Positions 1 through 13,190 are shown, numbered from the stretch's first letter. The stretch is DNA of 64,000 bases from Coprinopsis marcescibilis (GCA_004369085.1 ML210160.1:149830-213829); one strand, 5' to 3'. A program made the numbers and translations. Notes: generated by a model not told the origin, from the letters alone.

Positions 1-1128
1 ACTCGTAATCAAACAATCCCATCCTTCGAAAATAATCCATCTGTATCTCAAGACACTCATCTGTTGTTAATACGTATCCGTCTTCATGTTCCACCGTTTG
101 AGACGGTGTAACAACTTTGTGCTGCTGAAAAACCATAAATGAGACCACAATAGAGCTTGGTTAGCGAAAAAAGATGGACTTAGTACAAATTAAAAGAAGC
201 ATTGGTGCAGATCAACCACTTACTTGAATCAGTATCGGATTTCAAAAGAGGTCAAGTGCACTATTCGAAAAGCCAGCGTACAATATGGGGGGATATCTCA
301 TCCAGCAGGGATCCCTCTGAGCATCATAGCCAACAAGAGTGCGAATGCGCTCACTATTCAGCCAAGACTTGGACTCAGAGGCTCCCAAGTTACTTGCTGC
401 GATTTCGGTCTCACCTGCGAAGCGGAAGGGGGCAACCTGCCTTGCTCGCTTGATCATATGGCCGCGTTGGGTGATGAGATGCTCCCTGAACTAGGATAGT
501 GCTAGTTGGCAAGTCTCTATGCTTGGACTATTCACAGAGCAATTGGTACTCACCTTGTTGGCATAAAGTTTGTGGCTGGATGAAACATAGTGATGGTCCG
601 TCTCTGGAATTGCAGCATAGAGGTCTGCTGCCTGACGTTGCGCCAACAAGACCCCATTGGCAAACCTTTCCTTTGAGTTAAAGAGAAACAATGGCTTGGG
701 ATGTCCAAATATTCCATCGGTGAGAAGATAGGGTGAGAACAAATAGAGATATATATAGGACCCCTTTCTTGTCAACATGTCAATCATGTTGACCAGTGCG
801 ACAGCCTCTGAGGTTGGGGAGATGCCAGAGTGAGGGGATATGACCTGTTGAGAGGTGGAAAACATTGCCTGAGCTCCAGAGATCGCCTTTCGGGACCTCT
901 GCTTGCATGTCTGAGTTGCCAGCTCCAGATCAAGAGATGCAGCCTGGAGGGTCAGTTTTTGGACCTCCAATTCGAGCTCTTGGATACATTGGTGAGCTAG
1001 ACAAAGTGGCTAAGGAGGTTACAGCATTGTTTAGACAGATATTGCAACACAGAACAGAGATATCAGCTCACCTCCGACTGCTCATCGAATTCACAGGTTA
1101 CAGAGGATAAAGAAGTGGAAGAGGACAT
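1..1128 (-). CDS. conserved hypothetical protein of Agaricomycete type, 3' end beyond the window
   Basis: Start ATG is at 1128. A first exon encoding MSSSTSLSSVTCEF joins, through a GT-AG intron ending near 1010, to a leucine/glutamate-rich segment (IQELELEVQKLTLQ) likely to form a short coiled coil. Later exons carry the phrases DLYAAIPETDHHYVSS and YANKFREHLITQRGHMIKR, then RYPPILYAGFSNS. The order 'AIP...; FxxHL...; YPPxLY' matches a family of unnamed basidiomycete proteins often found beside transposons; I recall no assigned function. The reading frame continues to the window edge, ending in FRRMGLFDY, so the protein is 3'-incomplete. It lies head-to-tail after the Plavaka transposase on the same strand. 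Exact internal exon borders between about 870 and 500 are uncertain. Confidence 0.5.
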
Positions 1129-1762
1129 AATAGTGTGATTCAGAACTTTTGAGTGAGTGTACAAAATGATACAAATGTGCTGGTGAGTGAGAGGAAGTGG
1201 GTCAAGCTTCTGACCTTTTATTGTCAGCAAATAAATTGCCTTGCAAATATCGCAGCTCCGATATAGGTCTGGTGCATCCTCCCAAATGCTGGGGACTGCT
1301 GGAAAGCCTTGTTCCCGTTGCCATCCCCTTTCGATTGCCTTGAACCAGTGAGTATAGCTACTCTATTGGGATATGAAATACGGAACCATTCTCCCTGTGA
1401 GCATGACATGCCAAGTTGCTCACAAGCGAAGACGAGTCTGAATCTTGCTTGTGATGAGTATGAATCAGGCGCAATTGATGGGCGCCTATCTCGAAAGTAC
1501 CCCACCTCACGGTATGATTAAGGGTGTTAACATAAGATACATAGCTTAGCACCGTAGCTTCGCATTTCCTCCTTGAGCCATTTGATATCCGGACCCTAGG
1601 GAATAGATTGTTCACAACATGGATGCAGAACAGTCATTATTTCAGTCTCTGTCACCATGATTTCACCTCATGTACACAGAGAACTGCAGCATAATCAGGG
1701 ACTCTCTATTTCAAAGCCGCAACACCCTACATTATGACAAATTGACCCTTAGAACTCGGTAT
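1129..1762. other. gap between hypothetical gene and transposase
   Basis: Short open frames exist on both strands (for example minus 1224-1505), but none has a recognisable motif or a consistent splice pattern. The stretch probably contains the promoter of the hypothetical gene and the 3' terminal part of the Plavaka element. I could not identify a terminal inverted repeat. Confidence 0.3.
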
Positions 1763-4700
1763 TTAGAATGGAAGCTGTGTAAGTCGAAGCTGCTTCCGTG
1801 AAACAAGTTCCTTGTGGCAAAGCCAGAAGTCTGGATCCACCAAGTCCATCACTACGTACTCATCATCGTATGGACAGGATGGGTCTTGGACCAAAGCGCC
1901 CCTCGCACAAAGGTACTGATACTCACAGCAGTGGTAACATTTTGACCCCTCTGCATCCTAACATGGGTCAGACGCAAGTGCCTATCTGAGACATGATCAG
2001 CTGCATTGTCACTGACAGTGGGATTCTCGTCACATGGGACAACAATGGCGACAAGGTGAAGAGTTTTATCAATGGTGATGCCGAGTATGCAGACTAACTG
2101 TGCATACCAGAATTCTTGCTGTGTGTGCTGGAGCAATGCGAAGTCGTGTCAAGGAGCCCCAAAGAATTTAGGGTTGGTCCAAAGGTAATCTGTTTGGATT
2201 GAGAGATCCTTGTGTGAACTGTAGGACACCTTGGCATATTGATATATTGTAACCTGATTTCAATTCAGGGTGACAGAATGAGCTCAGAGGGCAAATAACT
2301 GATAGAGACTTGCTCACCTGTGAGTCTATGGAGAGGTTGACTTTGTGTCCAAGTTCATCACAGAGGAGAGCTTTAACTTTCAGAACGATTGCATGCGGAG
2401 TCTCAGAGTTGGAGAGAGGTTCAGGACAGAAATGAAGGATGTTGGACATTGTGAATAAACCCTCCGCAGGTGAACCAACAGATGCATGACTTGTCCCAAT
2501 CCTCACAGGGGGCCTATTCCTTCAAGTGGGTGGCGGATCCTTGTGCAAGATGTCCAGATCGTTGTACACTACCCACTCTTCAATGTTGTTCACTTGAGAA
2601 GGAGAATTGAGTACTGTCCAGCAGTCAAGCTCGTTGATTTGACTCCGAATTATGCTGCAAATCACATCTTTGTGTTCTAATTTCAGAATCTGGACTTTTG
2701 GTCAGACCTTTTATGCTCAAACTGGAATTTCAGAATGTTACCTGAGGGTCTGTATCGTGGAAGTTTGTCTGAAGCTGGTATATATCCTTGTACTTTCCAT
2801 GCTTGCCTTCGTTTGGCTTGGTATTGGAATTTGTGTAACACCCTTCCGGATTATGTCCATGATCATGTGGATCTGGGTGTGCATCTTGGGGAAGATCCAG
2901 GCCTTATCTGACCCTCCATCCTTGATATATGCCTTTAATAAGTGAAATAACGATGTTGTGTCAATGAATTTACCTTCCTCTGAACCAGTTTGAGAGACGC
3001 ACCTTCAAAAGCTGCTGAAACAAACGAAGCTTGTGTTCTGCACCCTTAATTGTCTCTGTGGTGTGGCAGCGCAGCAATGCATACATGTCAAGCATCAGGT
3101 AGCTCCTGATGAGTTTAAGGAGGAGGAACCCGGCACTTTTTCTGTTACCATTAAACAGCGAGTGCATTGCAAAGACAAGAACCTATTTTTAGTGATCCCC
3201 AGGGGGTTGTTAGCAAACAAGTACAGCTCGAACTCAAGCTTGAAGCACCTTCAACAGGTCCTCAAATTTGCGTCCATCACTAAACTCCTTCATTTTTGCA
3301 AGGTTATCAAAATGTGTCAAGCCTTGCCATTGAGGATATCTGCCCAATCTAAGGGATAACCCATCAGCTGAATGTGTTGACATGTGTTAATTGCTTTCAC
3401 CGACTCTGCATCTACTTTCACCTCTAGCTTCGAATCTGCTACCACACAGATAAATTCAGTGAGAAGGTGGTCACCAAATAGCCCAAGGTGATACCATGGA
3501 GCCAATCCCACGAGATGGCATCATAGATGTTTACATTTTCGAGCTGCCAGAAAACATTCTGTACAGGCGTCATGACGAATCATGAAATGAGGTTATATGT
3601 CATAACCAAATGTAAACGAGACAAGACATACCTCAACGTCTCAAAGACCAACTTTCATAAGTGTCCTGTTCTTTTCTTCCAGAGTTTGACATGTTTGTGC
3701 ATCCTCAAATACCTTCCTCATATCCTCTGTTGTATGAAGGGGGTAAGTCTTGGACAGCTGATCGAGCTCCTCGTTTGGTACAAGGCAGATGGGGCATGTG
3801 CATTTGCTATTCAGGCCTCATATCGCAGCCATCACACATCTAGATGTATTCTCAATGATACAGATAAAGATGAGATCATCGAGTTATGTGAATCAATGTA
3901 CTGTTCTTTGTAGTCTGCTGAGAGTATCATAACAAGCAGAAAGACTTGACGCATCACATTGTCACCGCACTGGAAGAAGAACCCTGTGCACAAATGCTGG
4001 ACAATGGATTCTAGTATCTTCTCAAATCCATCATGCCAGACAACTCTCTTGAAGTCAGCAAATCTTTGTGTACCTGATTTGTTGGCATCCTCAGGGACCT
4101 GTTGATAAATTTTCATCAAGACTCATTGTTAATACTAAAAAAACATTGCAAGAGAAAGGAAAGAATTCAAAAAAAAGGCTTACTATTGGTAGCCACCTGA
4201 CCAATCGTCCACCTGCAACTCCTTTGCCATTCCATACCTCTGCGGGTAAGTTTCCACACTGTGCATACATGGGATAACCTTTCTTTGTCCCAAAAGAAGA
4301 GAGCTGAGTCTTATCGGCATACAAGATAATGGAGAATGGAACACCACCCTCAGGCAGCTTTGACTTAAATTCGGTTAAAAGGATAATAATCGCATTTTCA
4401 AGACAAGTAGGGCATTGCAACTCACCTGGGTTTGCCACCAAGAGTCAGCCATCCATGGTTCAGTGAACATCTGTGACTGGGTACCATCTGAATTTTCGCG
4501 ATAAACCTTTTGGGCATGCCACTCAAATTGCGACACAATTGCCCGGTTCCCAAGCAGCTCCTTCACCCAGTCCCAAATGGGTCTGGCCCAGACATTAAAT
4601 TTGATATCTTCATCCTTGTAAGGAACCGTGATTGTGTGTTTTGATAACTAGATTGTCAAACATGTACTCAATATTGCACTAAATACATGTGAGGGCAGAG

Positions 4701-5720
4701 AAAGTCGTGACATACGCTGTTACTGCTACTTTTTCGGGCACCAGTCCAAATGTTCTCTAGGTCCTGAGAGTCCTCAAGTGTAAGCAAACCTTTCGTTTCC
4801 ATAGTGTCCCTGATTAGAGTAAGGAGATGGCTTTGCTGGGGGCGATTGAGGTGGTTATCCCAGATAAAGGACGCAACTTCAAAGTCGAGCCACGTCTGGA
4901 ACGGTCGCCATGGCTCAGGATCACTGGGGGGAAAATCAATGGTTGTTGGTATGTTGTCCATGTACTCGTCAGGGGTCATGACCTTGGACGGTAGCTGGCT
5001 CCTTGGGTGGTACTCAACCCGAATTTTGTCTTCTTCAGTCCATCCACCAGTATCCTTGTTGCTGTCTATGGAGCCGCCATCCTCTGGATCAAAATCCTCT
5101 GATGGGTGGTTCGATGAGAACTTAGAACAGAGAACTGTAAAATGTGAACGGTCGCACACCATTAGCCTCATTTTGACCCATTTCAAAGTCTCTATTCTCG
5201 TTTGGCATAAGCTCCTGACCAAGAACGTTTGCGTTGGTGTCCAGGTTCGGTAATAGTCAGGCAGGCGGCAGCAATGGCTCCTGCAAAGGGGTCCCAATGG
5301 ATGAGCTTGGAGCACGGCTAACAAGCAGTCGTCGTAGACCAGCTGTGGATGTAACAGTGATTTCAAACCAAATGGGAACGTCGTCAGCAAAGGATGTTGA
5401 CCAACGTTACAAACATAGTCAGTCTAGGCTTACCAAGCAGGTTATATCGATATCCCTGAGATGTTGAGGGACCTAGACCTGTATCCCTTGTTGGCTGGTC
5501 ATTGCAAGGGACATCCCTCAATTGTTGAGAAGAACCTTCACAGCAATCAAATCAACATAGCTGGAAGGGATGGAACATAAAAAGTACAGATACCAGTGGC
5601 GAGACTTGAAACCAGTGCTTGGCCTCTGTTGAAGATGCGCTCGCATGCTATCCTGTGGTTCCTGATACTGACTTTTGAGAATTCCTTGCCGCAGAATTCG
5701 CAGACTGGTTTGGAGGACAT
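1763..5720 (-). CDS. Plavaka-family (CACTA-like) DNA transposase
   Basis: Start ATG at 5720. The first exon carries a Cys-rich finger, CEFCGKEFSKVSIRNHRIAC, as at the N terminus of Plavaka transposases. Downstream exons give the family phrases DPEPWRPFQTWLDFEVASF (about 4.9 kb), ILYADKTQLSSFGTKKGYP and RLVRWLPIV (4.2-4.4 kb), FKRVVWHDGFEKILESI and LLVMILSADYKEQ (3.9-4.1 kb), GLFGDHLLTEF (3.5 kb) and SYLMLDMYALLRCHTTETI (3.0-3.1 kb). The C-terminal exon has VVMDLVDPDFWL and stops at 1763. The order matches a full-length element read on the minus strand with many short introns. I did not verify every junction, so it may carry inactivating changes. Known role of the family: cut-and-paste transposition. 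The element end lies close to the point where hydrolase-WD40 copy A is truncated. Confidence 0.8.
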
Positions 5721-5980
5721 GGTGGTGGGAACTGTTGACAGCACTGGGCAGAGCAGTGTGAAAAGTGTCCTGCCCACAAAACACAGGTTGAAAGGTTGTG
5801 ATAGATCAGTTTCTGATTATCTTAATCGACCTTCTGATTATCGTAATCTCAGTGGGAATACAAGGTCTACTTCGTAACGGTTGATCAAGCACCAATCTGC
5901 CAGATTGAGGAGCGGATCAAACCTACTGTCAGCATGATCTACCCACGCCCTAGATCAGGCATCTGGGAAATTTGCGACAG

Positions 5981-8088
5981 GACGCTCGGCCGTCGACAGC
6001 CAGAACAGAAAATTGTGCGTCGATTATCTTTCTCAAGCTGAAAGAATGATCAGCCGACTTTTTTTCGGACAAAAGGGACAAGACAAAGGAGTTGGACAGT
6101 GGGCCACTGCACACGGTTGAGTCATGGTTCCCAGGGACCCACTCGGATATGTGAGCGCATATCCAATATTGTCGGGACTTGTTGCTGATCGGACACCTCG
6201 TAGTGGCAGTGGAAACCGACAGAATGAGGGGATGGATCGCAGCAGGCCTCCCCTGCGATGGATGGTATCCGAGGCGAGGGCAGCAGGCCTTCGCACGCGA
6301 GAATTTGATCGCGAGCTTTCGCCTAAAGAACATATAGAAATCAAAGAGTCGCTGACTGGGGTGTGGCACTTGTTCGAGCTACTCCCGTTTTTGCGTCTAA
6401 CGTACACTGTACGGCCGGAGGGTGGTTCTGTTAGAGCCCTAACTCGAATGTTCGTTGTCTGTCTTCTTTAACTCGGATCATAATTCTTATGGTATTGTCT
6501 ATGGTAGGCCACACTACTGGGCAAGCAGAAAGATCCACCCTGGCCAGAAGATCCACCCTGCTGTCCTTGTGGAGGAGATGAGGACCAGTTACCTTCCTCA
6601 GGCCCGTCTGGCATCGCAGTATCCTCGGTCGTTGCTAGCCAGGCTTCGGAGTGACAAACATGGGCGCAAGGAGTTCTGGAACCGCTATTCGAAAGGATGG
6701 ACTCAGGAATGCCGACGGCTGGCTTCGAGAGGATCTGTCATCATCTGCTCGGATTGCAGTGCAGCATTTTGTCAATAGAATTGATGGCAACTCAATCATT
6801 GAACAAATCGTGGGCTTTGGTGCGTATTGATCTGTAATCTAAGTGCAGCTGTGCTAATTGCAGGATCCCCTGCAGAGAACGGACCACAGGCTCTAATCGG
6901 GGCTGTCATTGAGACCCTTGAGGAGGATAGCCACCAGGGCGTTGACCAACCAACCACTCGGCCATCTATCTGGCAGATTTCGGACGACAAGAAAGTTTAC
7001 GTTTTGGATCAAGCGCTGCAATCCGCTCACACCAGTGGCGATGGCACTTATGTGCTCATGAAAGTGATCAAGCCTTTTGTTGACGGCCTTCTGGCTCGAG
7101 GTACAGAGGAATATATGAGAGTTGCACGCAAATTCTTGCAACTTTGCAGCGACAGTAAGTGCTACCATCCCCATCTACAAAGCCAAGGCTGATTCGGGAA
7201 CATCGACAGTGTGCATTCTTCAGCGCAAAGGGCACACATATCATGTCACATCAGTTGCTTTCACACCGGATTGCAAATGTGCTTTTTCTGGCTCAGGGGA
7301 CAAGACCATTCGGATCTGGGATGCAGCGACTGGACAGGGAGTGCGGGAGACGCTAAGAGGGCAAGAGTATCGGATTCTCTCCGTTGCAGTTTCATCCGAC
7401 GGCCAGCGAATCATATCCGGGTCAGATGACAGCACGGTCCGGATTTGGGACGCACAGACAGGGCAAGAGGTAGCACCTTCGCCGTTGAGAGGGGACACAT
7501 ACCTTTCATCTGTTGCAATTTCTCCTGATGGGTCGCGAATCATCGCTGGGTCCGCAGATGGAACGATCCATGTCTGGGATGCAGAGACTGGGAAACGGGT
7601 TATTCCACCATTAAAAGGGCATGAAGACTATGTGCGATCGGTTGCGATATCCCGTGGTGGGAATCAGATTGTATCGGGCTCTGAAGATGATACTGTTTCG
7701 TGTCTGGGATATCCGGTCAGGGACGGAGGTCATTCCGAAGATGACCGGACACGCGAGCAGCGTCTGGAGTGTAGCCATCTCACTGAATGGGTCAAAGATA
7801 GTGTCGGGGTCTGCGGATGAGACAGTGCGCATTTGGGATGAGAAGACGGGGCAGCAGGTTGGGGAACCATTGCGTGGCCACACAGACTGGGTTAATTCCG
7901 TGGTGTTTTCACCTGATGGCAGGCGAATCGTGTGTGGATCGGATGACAGAACCATCAGAATTTGGGACGTGGAGACGGGGAAGCAGGTGGGGAAGCCGCT
8001 GAAGGGACACATTGGCCCTGTTTACTCTGTGCAAATTTCATCGGATGGCAAGTTGATTGCGTCTGGGTCGGATGATGAGACCATTAAT
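5981..8088 (+). pseudogene. DUF2235-WD40 copy A, 5'-truncated and frameshifted pseudogene
   Basis: Aligns with copies B and C from inside their exon 8 onward; the front half of the hydrolase, including the nucleophile elbow, is absent. It still encodes ESWFPGTHSDIGSGN, the conserved middle region and WD40 repeats 1-7. Lesions relative to B: a one-base insertion near 6684 (the frame becomes ...EFWNRYSKGW and stops at 6778); a one-base insertion near 7696 inside repeat 4 (actgtttcgtg against actgttcgtg), which throws the propeller out of frame; and loss of the end of repeat 7. After DDETI the sequence jumps near 8089 into what is, in copy B, the region about 640 bp beyond the stop codon. The intron donor and acceptor sites in between are largely kept, so decay looks recent. 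Transcripts could exist but cannot give the full protein. Confidence 0.85.
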
Positions 8089-9360
8089 AGGTTGGTCTTG
8101 TCTGTTTGTCATCAGGCTTGCTGCACTCACCACGATTATCCAGCAAATCCTGGCCTCGGCAGACCTGCCAGTCCTACACGTTGGCCAGCTCCTCATCAAC
8201 TTCTTCCCCTAATCTCCTTGCCGCCCTCGACCTTGTAGACGGAGCCAACGATGAACGGAACGCGCAATCGAGCAAAGCCTCCTTCAGCGGCGTGTCAGTA
8301 GTCCCACTGTGAGCGGGATGTTCGCTTATATCACCATCGACACCTCGGAAGTGCTCAGTATCCGAGCCAGGTTGCTGAAAATGATGTGCGACGAGGATGA
8401 CAGTTGGGCGCTTGGGCAGCGGGAGGGATAGCAGTGGTTTCTCGAAGCCGACTGACTGCTGGCAAAGATACGACGCCCCGAACGGTGTAAGGCCGTCGAA
8501 TCATTCTCACTCTGCATTTACGCGCTTTGGTTCGGTGGATGGAGGCTGTGGAGGTGCGGATTCTTTCTCAGATCTGGGTGACGCTGTGTAGTGTGAGAGC
8601 GACGGGATCAGGTCGAGGTTCCAAAGAACAAGGACCCAGGCAGATGTCTTCAACGGAGATTTGGGTGTATCAGAGAGACGGAGCTCGAGTGCGAGGCAAC
8701 CCTTTCTTTAGACCTACTGAGATGGAAGGGAGGCACTTGGGAGAGGATCGCATGAAGGAAGGCGAGGTCGACGTCCGCGTGTTTTGTTGGAGGGAGGGGC
8801 GGGCTTGGAGGTATTTTTGGCTTCGTTCGATAGTTCATGGACCTGTTGTGTGGATTCCGCCCGTATATAGCAACGAACGCATTCTCGCACTCTTTGTCCC
8901 CTCCTCCGCTTTACGTCGCTCATAACGACTTTCATCGCACTAATAAGCACCCTGCTCGAGCACACTGGCGATTTTAGAGCCATTGGGCATGGGGCTGGGC
9001 ACAACCTTGGTGAATAGGTAAAGGAGACGCACTGAGGTTCGAAAGCGAAGTACCCAAGTCAATATCCGCACTTTGAGTCTTTTCCCTGCTGATAATCTCG
9101 AAACTCAAACTCGTCTGGTTGCTTTTGAAGACCATCGTGATTCGTCGCACTAATATCATTACCACATCCTCGCCCACCAACCTGGAACCAATGGTTGAAT
9201 GATGGGCATGAAAGCTGGGTATAAGCATTCGATTGGGCATCTGTATTCTTCGACCGTCGGGATGGTGATGATTTGCTGGCAGGGATTGTCGCGGGATTTG
9301 CGATGAAGATCGTACTGAAGGCCGTATCTCCGAGCGAGATGATCACTATGGCATCCGTGT
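8089..9360. repeat. downstream flank module, copy A
   Basis: Closely similar to 18955-20050 after copy B and to 27450-28440 after copy C, with shared landmarks in the same order: the cagcaaatcctgg region, a run encoding LLAALDL on plus, the gatttgggtgtatcagaga stretch, and the cttggtgaataggtaaagga stretch near 9009. Each copy contains short open frames in patches on both strands (for example plus 8527-8925, encoding EIWVYQRDGARVRGN). Frames shift between copies, so I do not claim a gene. It may be the remnant of a gene that once followed the hydrolase-WD40 gene. Confidence 0.7.
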
Positions 9361-11964
9361 CTTGTTAGGCACTGAGTGGAGATGTGAGTTTTCAGCCGGT
9401 GCGCGGATAATTATTAATAGCCTAGCGGGTGGCCATGATACGCACTGTATGTCTTAGGTCGGGTGTCTGCAGTGTGCATCTCGAGTATCCACCATGTCAG
9501 CCTCGACGTGATCTTGGTATTCGGGGAAAACCTCGTCCCTTCTCTTCATCGCCATCCTCATGCTCTATAAGAGGCATCCGTTGGCTTCGCACTGAGCACC
9601 ACGGCAGTTGGAGCCCATGATCGCAAACACATTGAATGATAAATCTGAAAAGCGAGACCTTTTTAATCATTAACCGAGATCGAAGGATATATCCCGTACA
9701 CTATGACCAAGTCGACTTGAGGGGGTTGCCAAAGATTTGTTGAAGGGTTAGTTCGGGAGGAGAGATGAAGCCCGGGGCGATCAGGATTTGAACATGTAAG
9801 CGAGACTGGTCGGCAACATCAGACGAAGTTGTAAAGACTGTACTGAATCGTACGGGCTTCAGCGAATTTACGATGCTGTATGATCCCCGCCACAGCCTCT
9901 CCATTCGAGTAGCCATAACATTCTCGCTCACCACCTATCCCTGCACATGCCAAACATGAATCTCCCAATGGGACTCCATCGCCTTCTCACGGTGTACAAG
10001 GGGACGCCCTGGTCTAGCCAAGCGAGAGATTTAGGCCAGGGCGTAGAAAGTAGATAGAATTAGATTAGATTGGTAGGTAGGCAGATTTTGGCAGTGCGCT
10101 CGCCAACGGGGGCGCCGACGCGAGCGATAATAAATGGAAGACAACCTTGACCAACTCTTTCATCGTGTTCCTGCGAGTTTCCCTTTGGACTGATCCAACG
10201 GCCAATCCCACTTACCCAGTATCGCATACCACTGCTGTAGAATCCTCAATCAATCAAAACAGTGTTGTAAAACGAATATGGGTATTCATACATAGATATG
10301 GCGTAACTCTGCAGCGTCTGTCTAACGTGAAATCTGATGTCGGAGGTGTGCTAGGATGCCAAACCGACGTCGCCAGATGCTTGATGTTCATCCACGCTTC
10401 GCCCGCGCCACGCCCCTACTCAGTCGCACCTCTTCCCATCAGCATTCGTCGGCCGTACATAAGCAGCCCGTCTTCAACATATCCGCACGAGACTTGGACC
10501 CAGCAAGCACTCCGTCTCATTCACCCACTCTGCATCCATCGCAATTACAGAGGACGAGGATGGTACACAAGTGGATGGAGGTGTCGGCTCTGTCGCTGTC
10601 GTTGTGTATAACAAGGAGGGTGTCATACGACATATATGCGGACGAGAAAGGTAGGTATGGCTTCGCTACGAGGATAACCGATGGGCCTTGTTGTGGGGGA
10701 ACCCAGATGGCTACGACGATGGTCTGCACTATGTCAGTTGCCACCGAACTCCCTCGCCGTCCTTAAATTTCTGCAGTTGGATTTGTGTTGGGCAGGGGAA
10801 CGATACTGGTCGTAATGTTGGGTGGGACAGGGGTGATAGTGCTGGCGTTGGATAGCTGGCTTTAGCTTGCAATGGGGTGTGAACTGTGAGGGAGGCAATG
10901 GGCATCCTTGTAAATGGTGATGGCAATGACGCGGTGCGATTACTACAGATGAGAGGACGGTCGGTGGTTTAAGTTCAGCAGCTCGTGGGGGAGATGCAGA
11001 TCATTGGGCTGCCGAAGAGGTTGAAACAACAAGTACACGATGAGAACCGAGGATGGGGTGGTGGGGAGGTTGAAAAGGGCATGTTGCTTTCTGCGCCGTG
11101 CTGTCAATATAATGCTCAAGGGCAAAGCAAGGAAAGAGTACTCACCTTGGTAGTGAACGACTGGGCTACAGCTCAAGGGTGCGTCTGCACGATATATCCT
11201 CTGTTAGAGTGTTTTCGATGTTGCAAGACCGTAGTCCTATTCCTCTGCTCTGTGCCGTTGCGTCCCAAGAGGCTAAATGTCCGGGGCAGCAACGTTTTGC
11301 TTCGTGTCTCGGGATCTAGGTTTTCAACGTCTGACCGCGTTTGGGTTCATGGATTGAGTGAGGAGCACGTTCGGGCCTTCGAGGGCGAGAGGTCGGCTGG
11401 ACAGAGTGCATAGTAGCAGCTAAGGCAAAGTCGATGAGCTCGAGGGCGTCACGGTCCACAGGGTCGACGAGAGCGAAGATTGCTGGTGCATGCTTGTTGG
11501 CGATTTGCACTGATCATGGTGTCTGGGCTACGGACGTATTCGTTGAGACCTCATAGAACACAGCTCATAGACTGTGGAGGACCTACCTACCATATTTCGA
11601 CCATGCTGCGATTTGCGCTTAGAGATGGTCGAGCAATTTCTTTCAGCCCTGTTCTTGCCCCAAGGCCCGCGATACAGCGAACATACCTGTAGTCGGCTTC
11701 GGTACTGAGGACTCCGACGGCGTAGTATCTGTGTAGTTAGGACAATGACTGTAGTTCAAGCGTCGGCGTGGACTCGGCAAGTACGAGTGACGACGCACAA
11801 ACACGAATCCCGGGGACGGGGACCCCTTGCAGTTGCAGCGCGTTGCTTCTGTTTGGCAACAGCTTCCCCGTGAGCCGAATTGAACGGACTCGCAAGTTGT
11901 CTTTGTCTTGTGTTCCTCATACTCTTGTAAAACCAACGTCCTCTCAAGACGCATCGGATTAGTT
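9361..11964. other. accessory region without a recognised gene
   Basis: Many short frames on both strands, none with family motifs. Around 10560-10650 one plus frame reads VDGGVGSVAVVVYNKEGVIR, faintly like the first strand of an RNase H fold from a LINE-type retroelement, but it has no continuation. No tRNA or repeat array was seen. Confidence 0.3.
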
Positions 11965-13190
11965 TGTATTTGCCCAATCCTACGATGCTGTTTTCAGGTG
12001 ATGTGACATGTGCGAGAATCTTCTGTACAGCACCTGACGGCGTGGTCGGCGGTCGTCACCAGTAGTGGATACGAATGACTCACCGGAATACAAATATCCA
12101 GTAGGTTCCTCAGGGGTATGAGTGGCGAACTGAACGACTATGACGCCGGTCAAGGACTATCTACCACATCGGTTTGACCATGGTTTTTGACTGGAATAGG
12201 TGAGTCTCCTCTGTTTATCGCCAGTTTTGCTGTACTCACAACGAGGATCCAGGAAATTCTGGCATCGCCGGACCCGCCAGACCTGCACGATGCCCAGCTC
12301 CTCTCCTCTCCTCACGACCTTCGATCCTCGATCTCCTTGCCGCCCTCGACCTTCTAGACAGAGCCAAATATGAACAGGACGCGCAATCGAACGAAGCATC
12401 CTTCAACGGCATGCCAGTAGTCCCAGTGTGAGCGAGATGCTCGCTAATGTCGCTATTGTCGGCTGGGAAGTGCACAGTATCCGAGCCAGCTTGCCAACAA
12501 TGATGTGCGACGAGGACGACGCTCGTCTTACATTAGGGAGCAGGAGGGATAGCAGTGGGCTCTCGAAGCCAACTGCTGGCGAAGATGCAGCTTTCCGAAC
12601 GGTGTGCGGAGATCGTTTGGCAGGGCCGCCGGATAATTCTTACATCATCTGCGCGATGTGGGTCGACAGATGGAGGCTATGGATGTGGGCATCCTTTCTC
12701 AGATATGGGTGACGCTGTGTGGTGCGAACGTGACGGGATCAGGTCGAGGTTACAGAGGACGAGCACATAGGCAGATGGTTGTGACAGAGATTTGTGGATT
12801 GGATGCGAGGTAAACAAGGAGACGCACTGAAAGGGAAGCAAGTATCTGTTCTTCCAGCGGTTGGTCTGCCAACACTCTTTTGAATTCGACTCGCGTTGCA
12901 CCACCGCCATGTCGCAGATCCTCGCACCCCAGCCTGCCGGGACGAATGGTCAAATTGTGCAGATCTACGCAGCGAATATCTTGCTGCGTGTGTTTGTGTC
13001 TGCAGTCTTGGCGGGACGGTGATGACTGTGGCAGGTTGCGATTAGAAGGAGGACGGTATCGAAGGACGTCTTTCCGAGCGCCATGATGTCCATTGGCATC
13101 AGGATTCGTGTCCAAGTCGCTGACTATTAGGAGGGAAGAGGTGAGCTGGTGCGTAGATGATAGAACAGAGGGCATGCTACGCACTATATG
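11965..13190. repeat. orphan downstream flank module (fourth copy)
   Basis: Begins with a stretch matching 18700-18960 and 27170-27450 (atgctgttttcaggtgatgt and following) and continues through ggaataggtgagtc to the tgggtgacgctgtgtggtg region. No WD40 or hydrolase sequence precedes it: the 2 kb upstream has none of the conserved phrases. It is nearest to the copy C module (shared gaggatccag variant). On minus, 12750-13184 is open for 144 codons and shares scattered words (STHQL, NRNLPQSSPSR) with the equivalent part of the copy B module, suggesting an old minus-strand coding sequence. Confidence 0.65.

Noticed and set aside
10560..10650. RNase H-like fragment of a LINE retroelement
   Set aside because: Only about 20 residues look similar, with no DDE-type continuation and no flanking reverse transcriptase.
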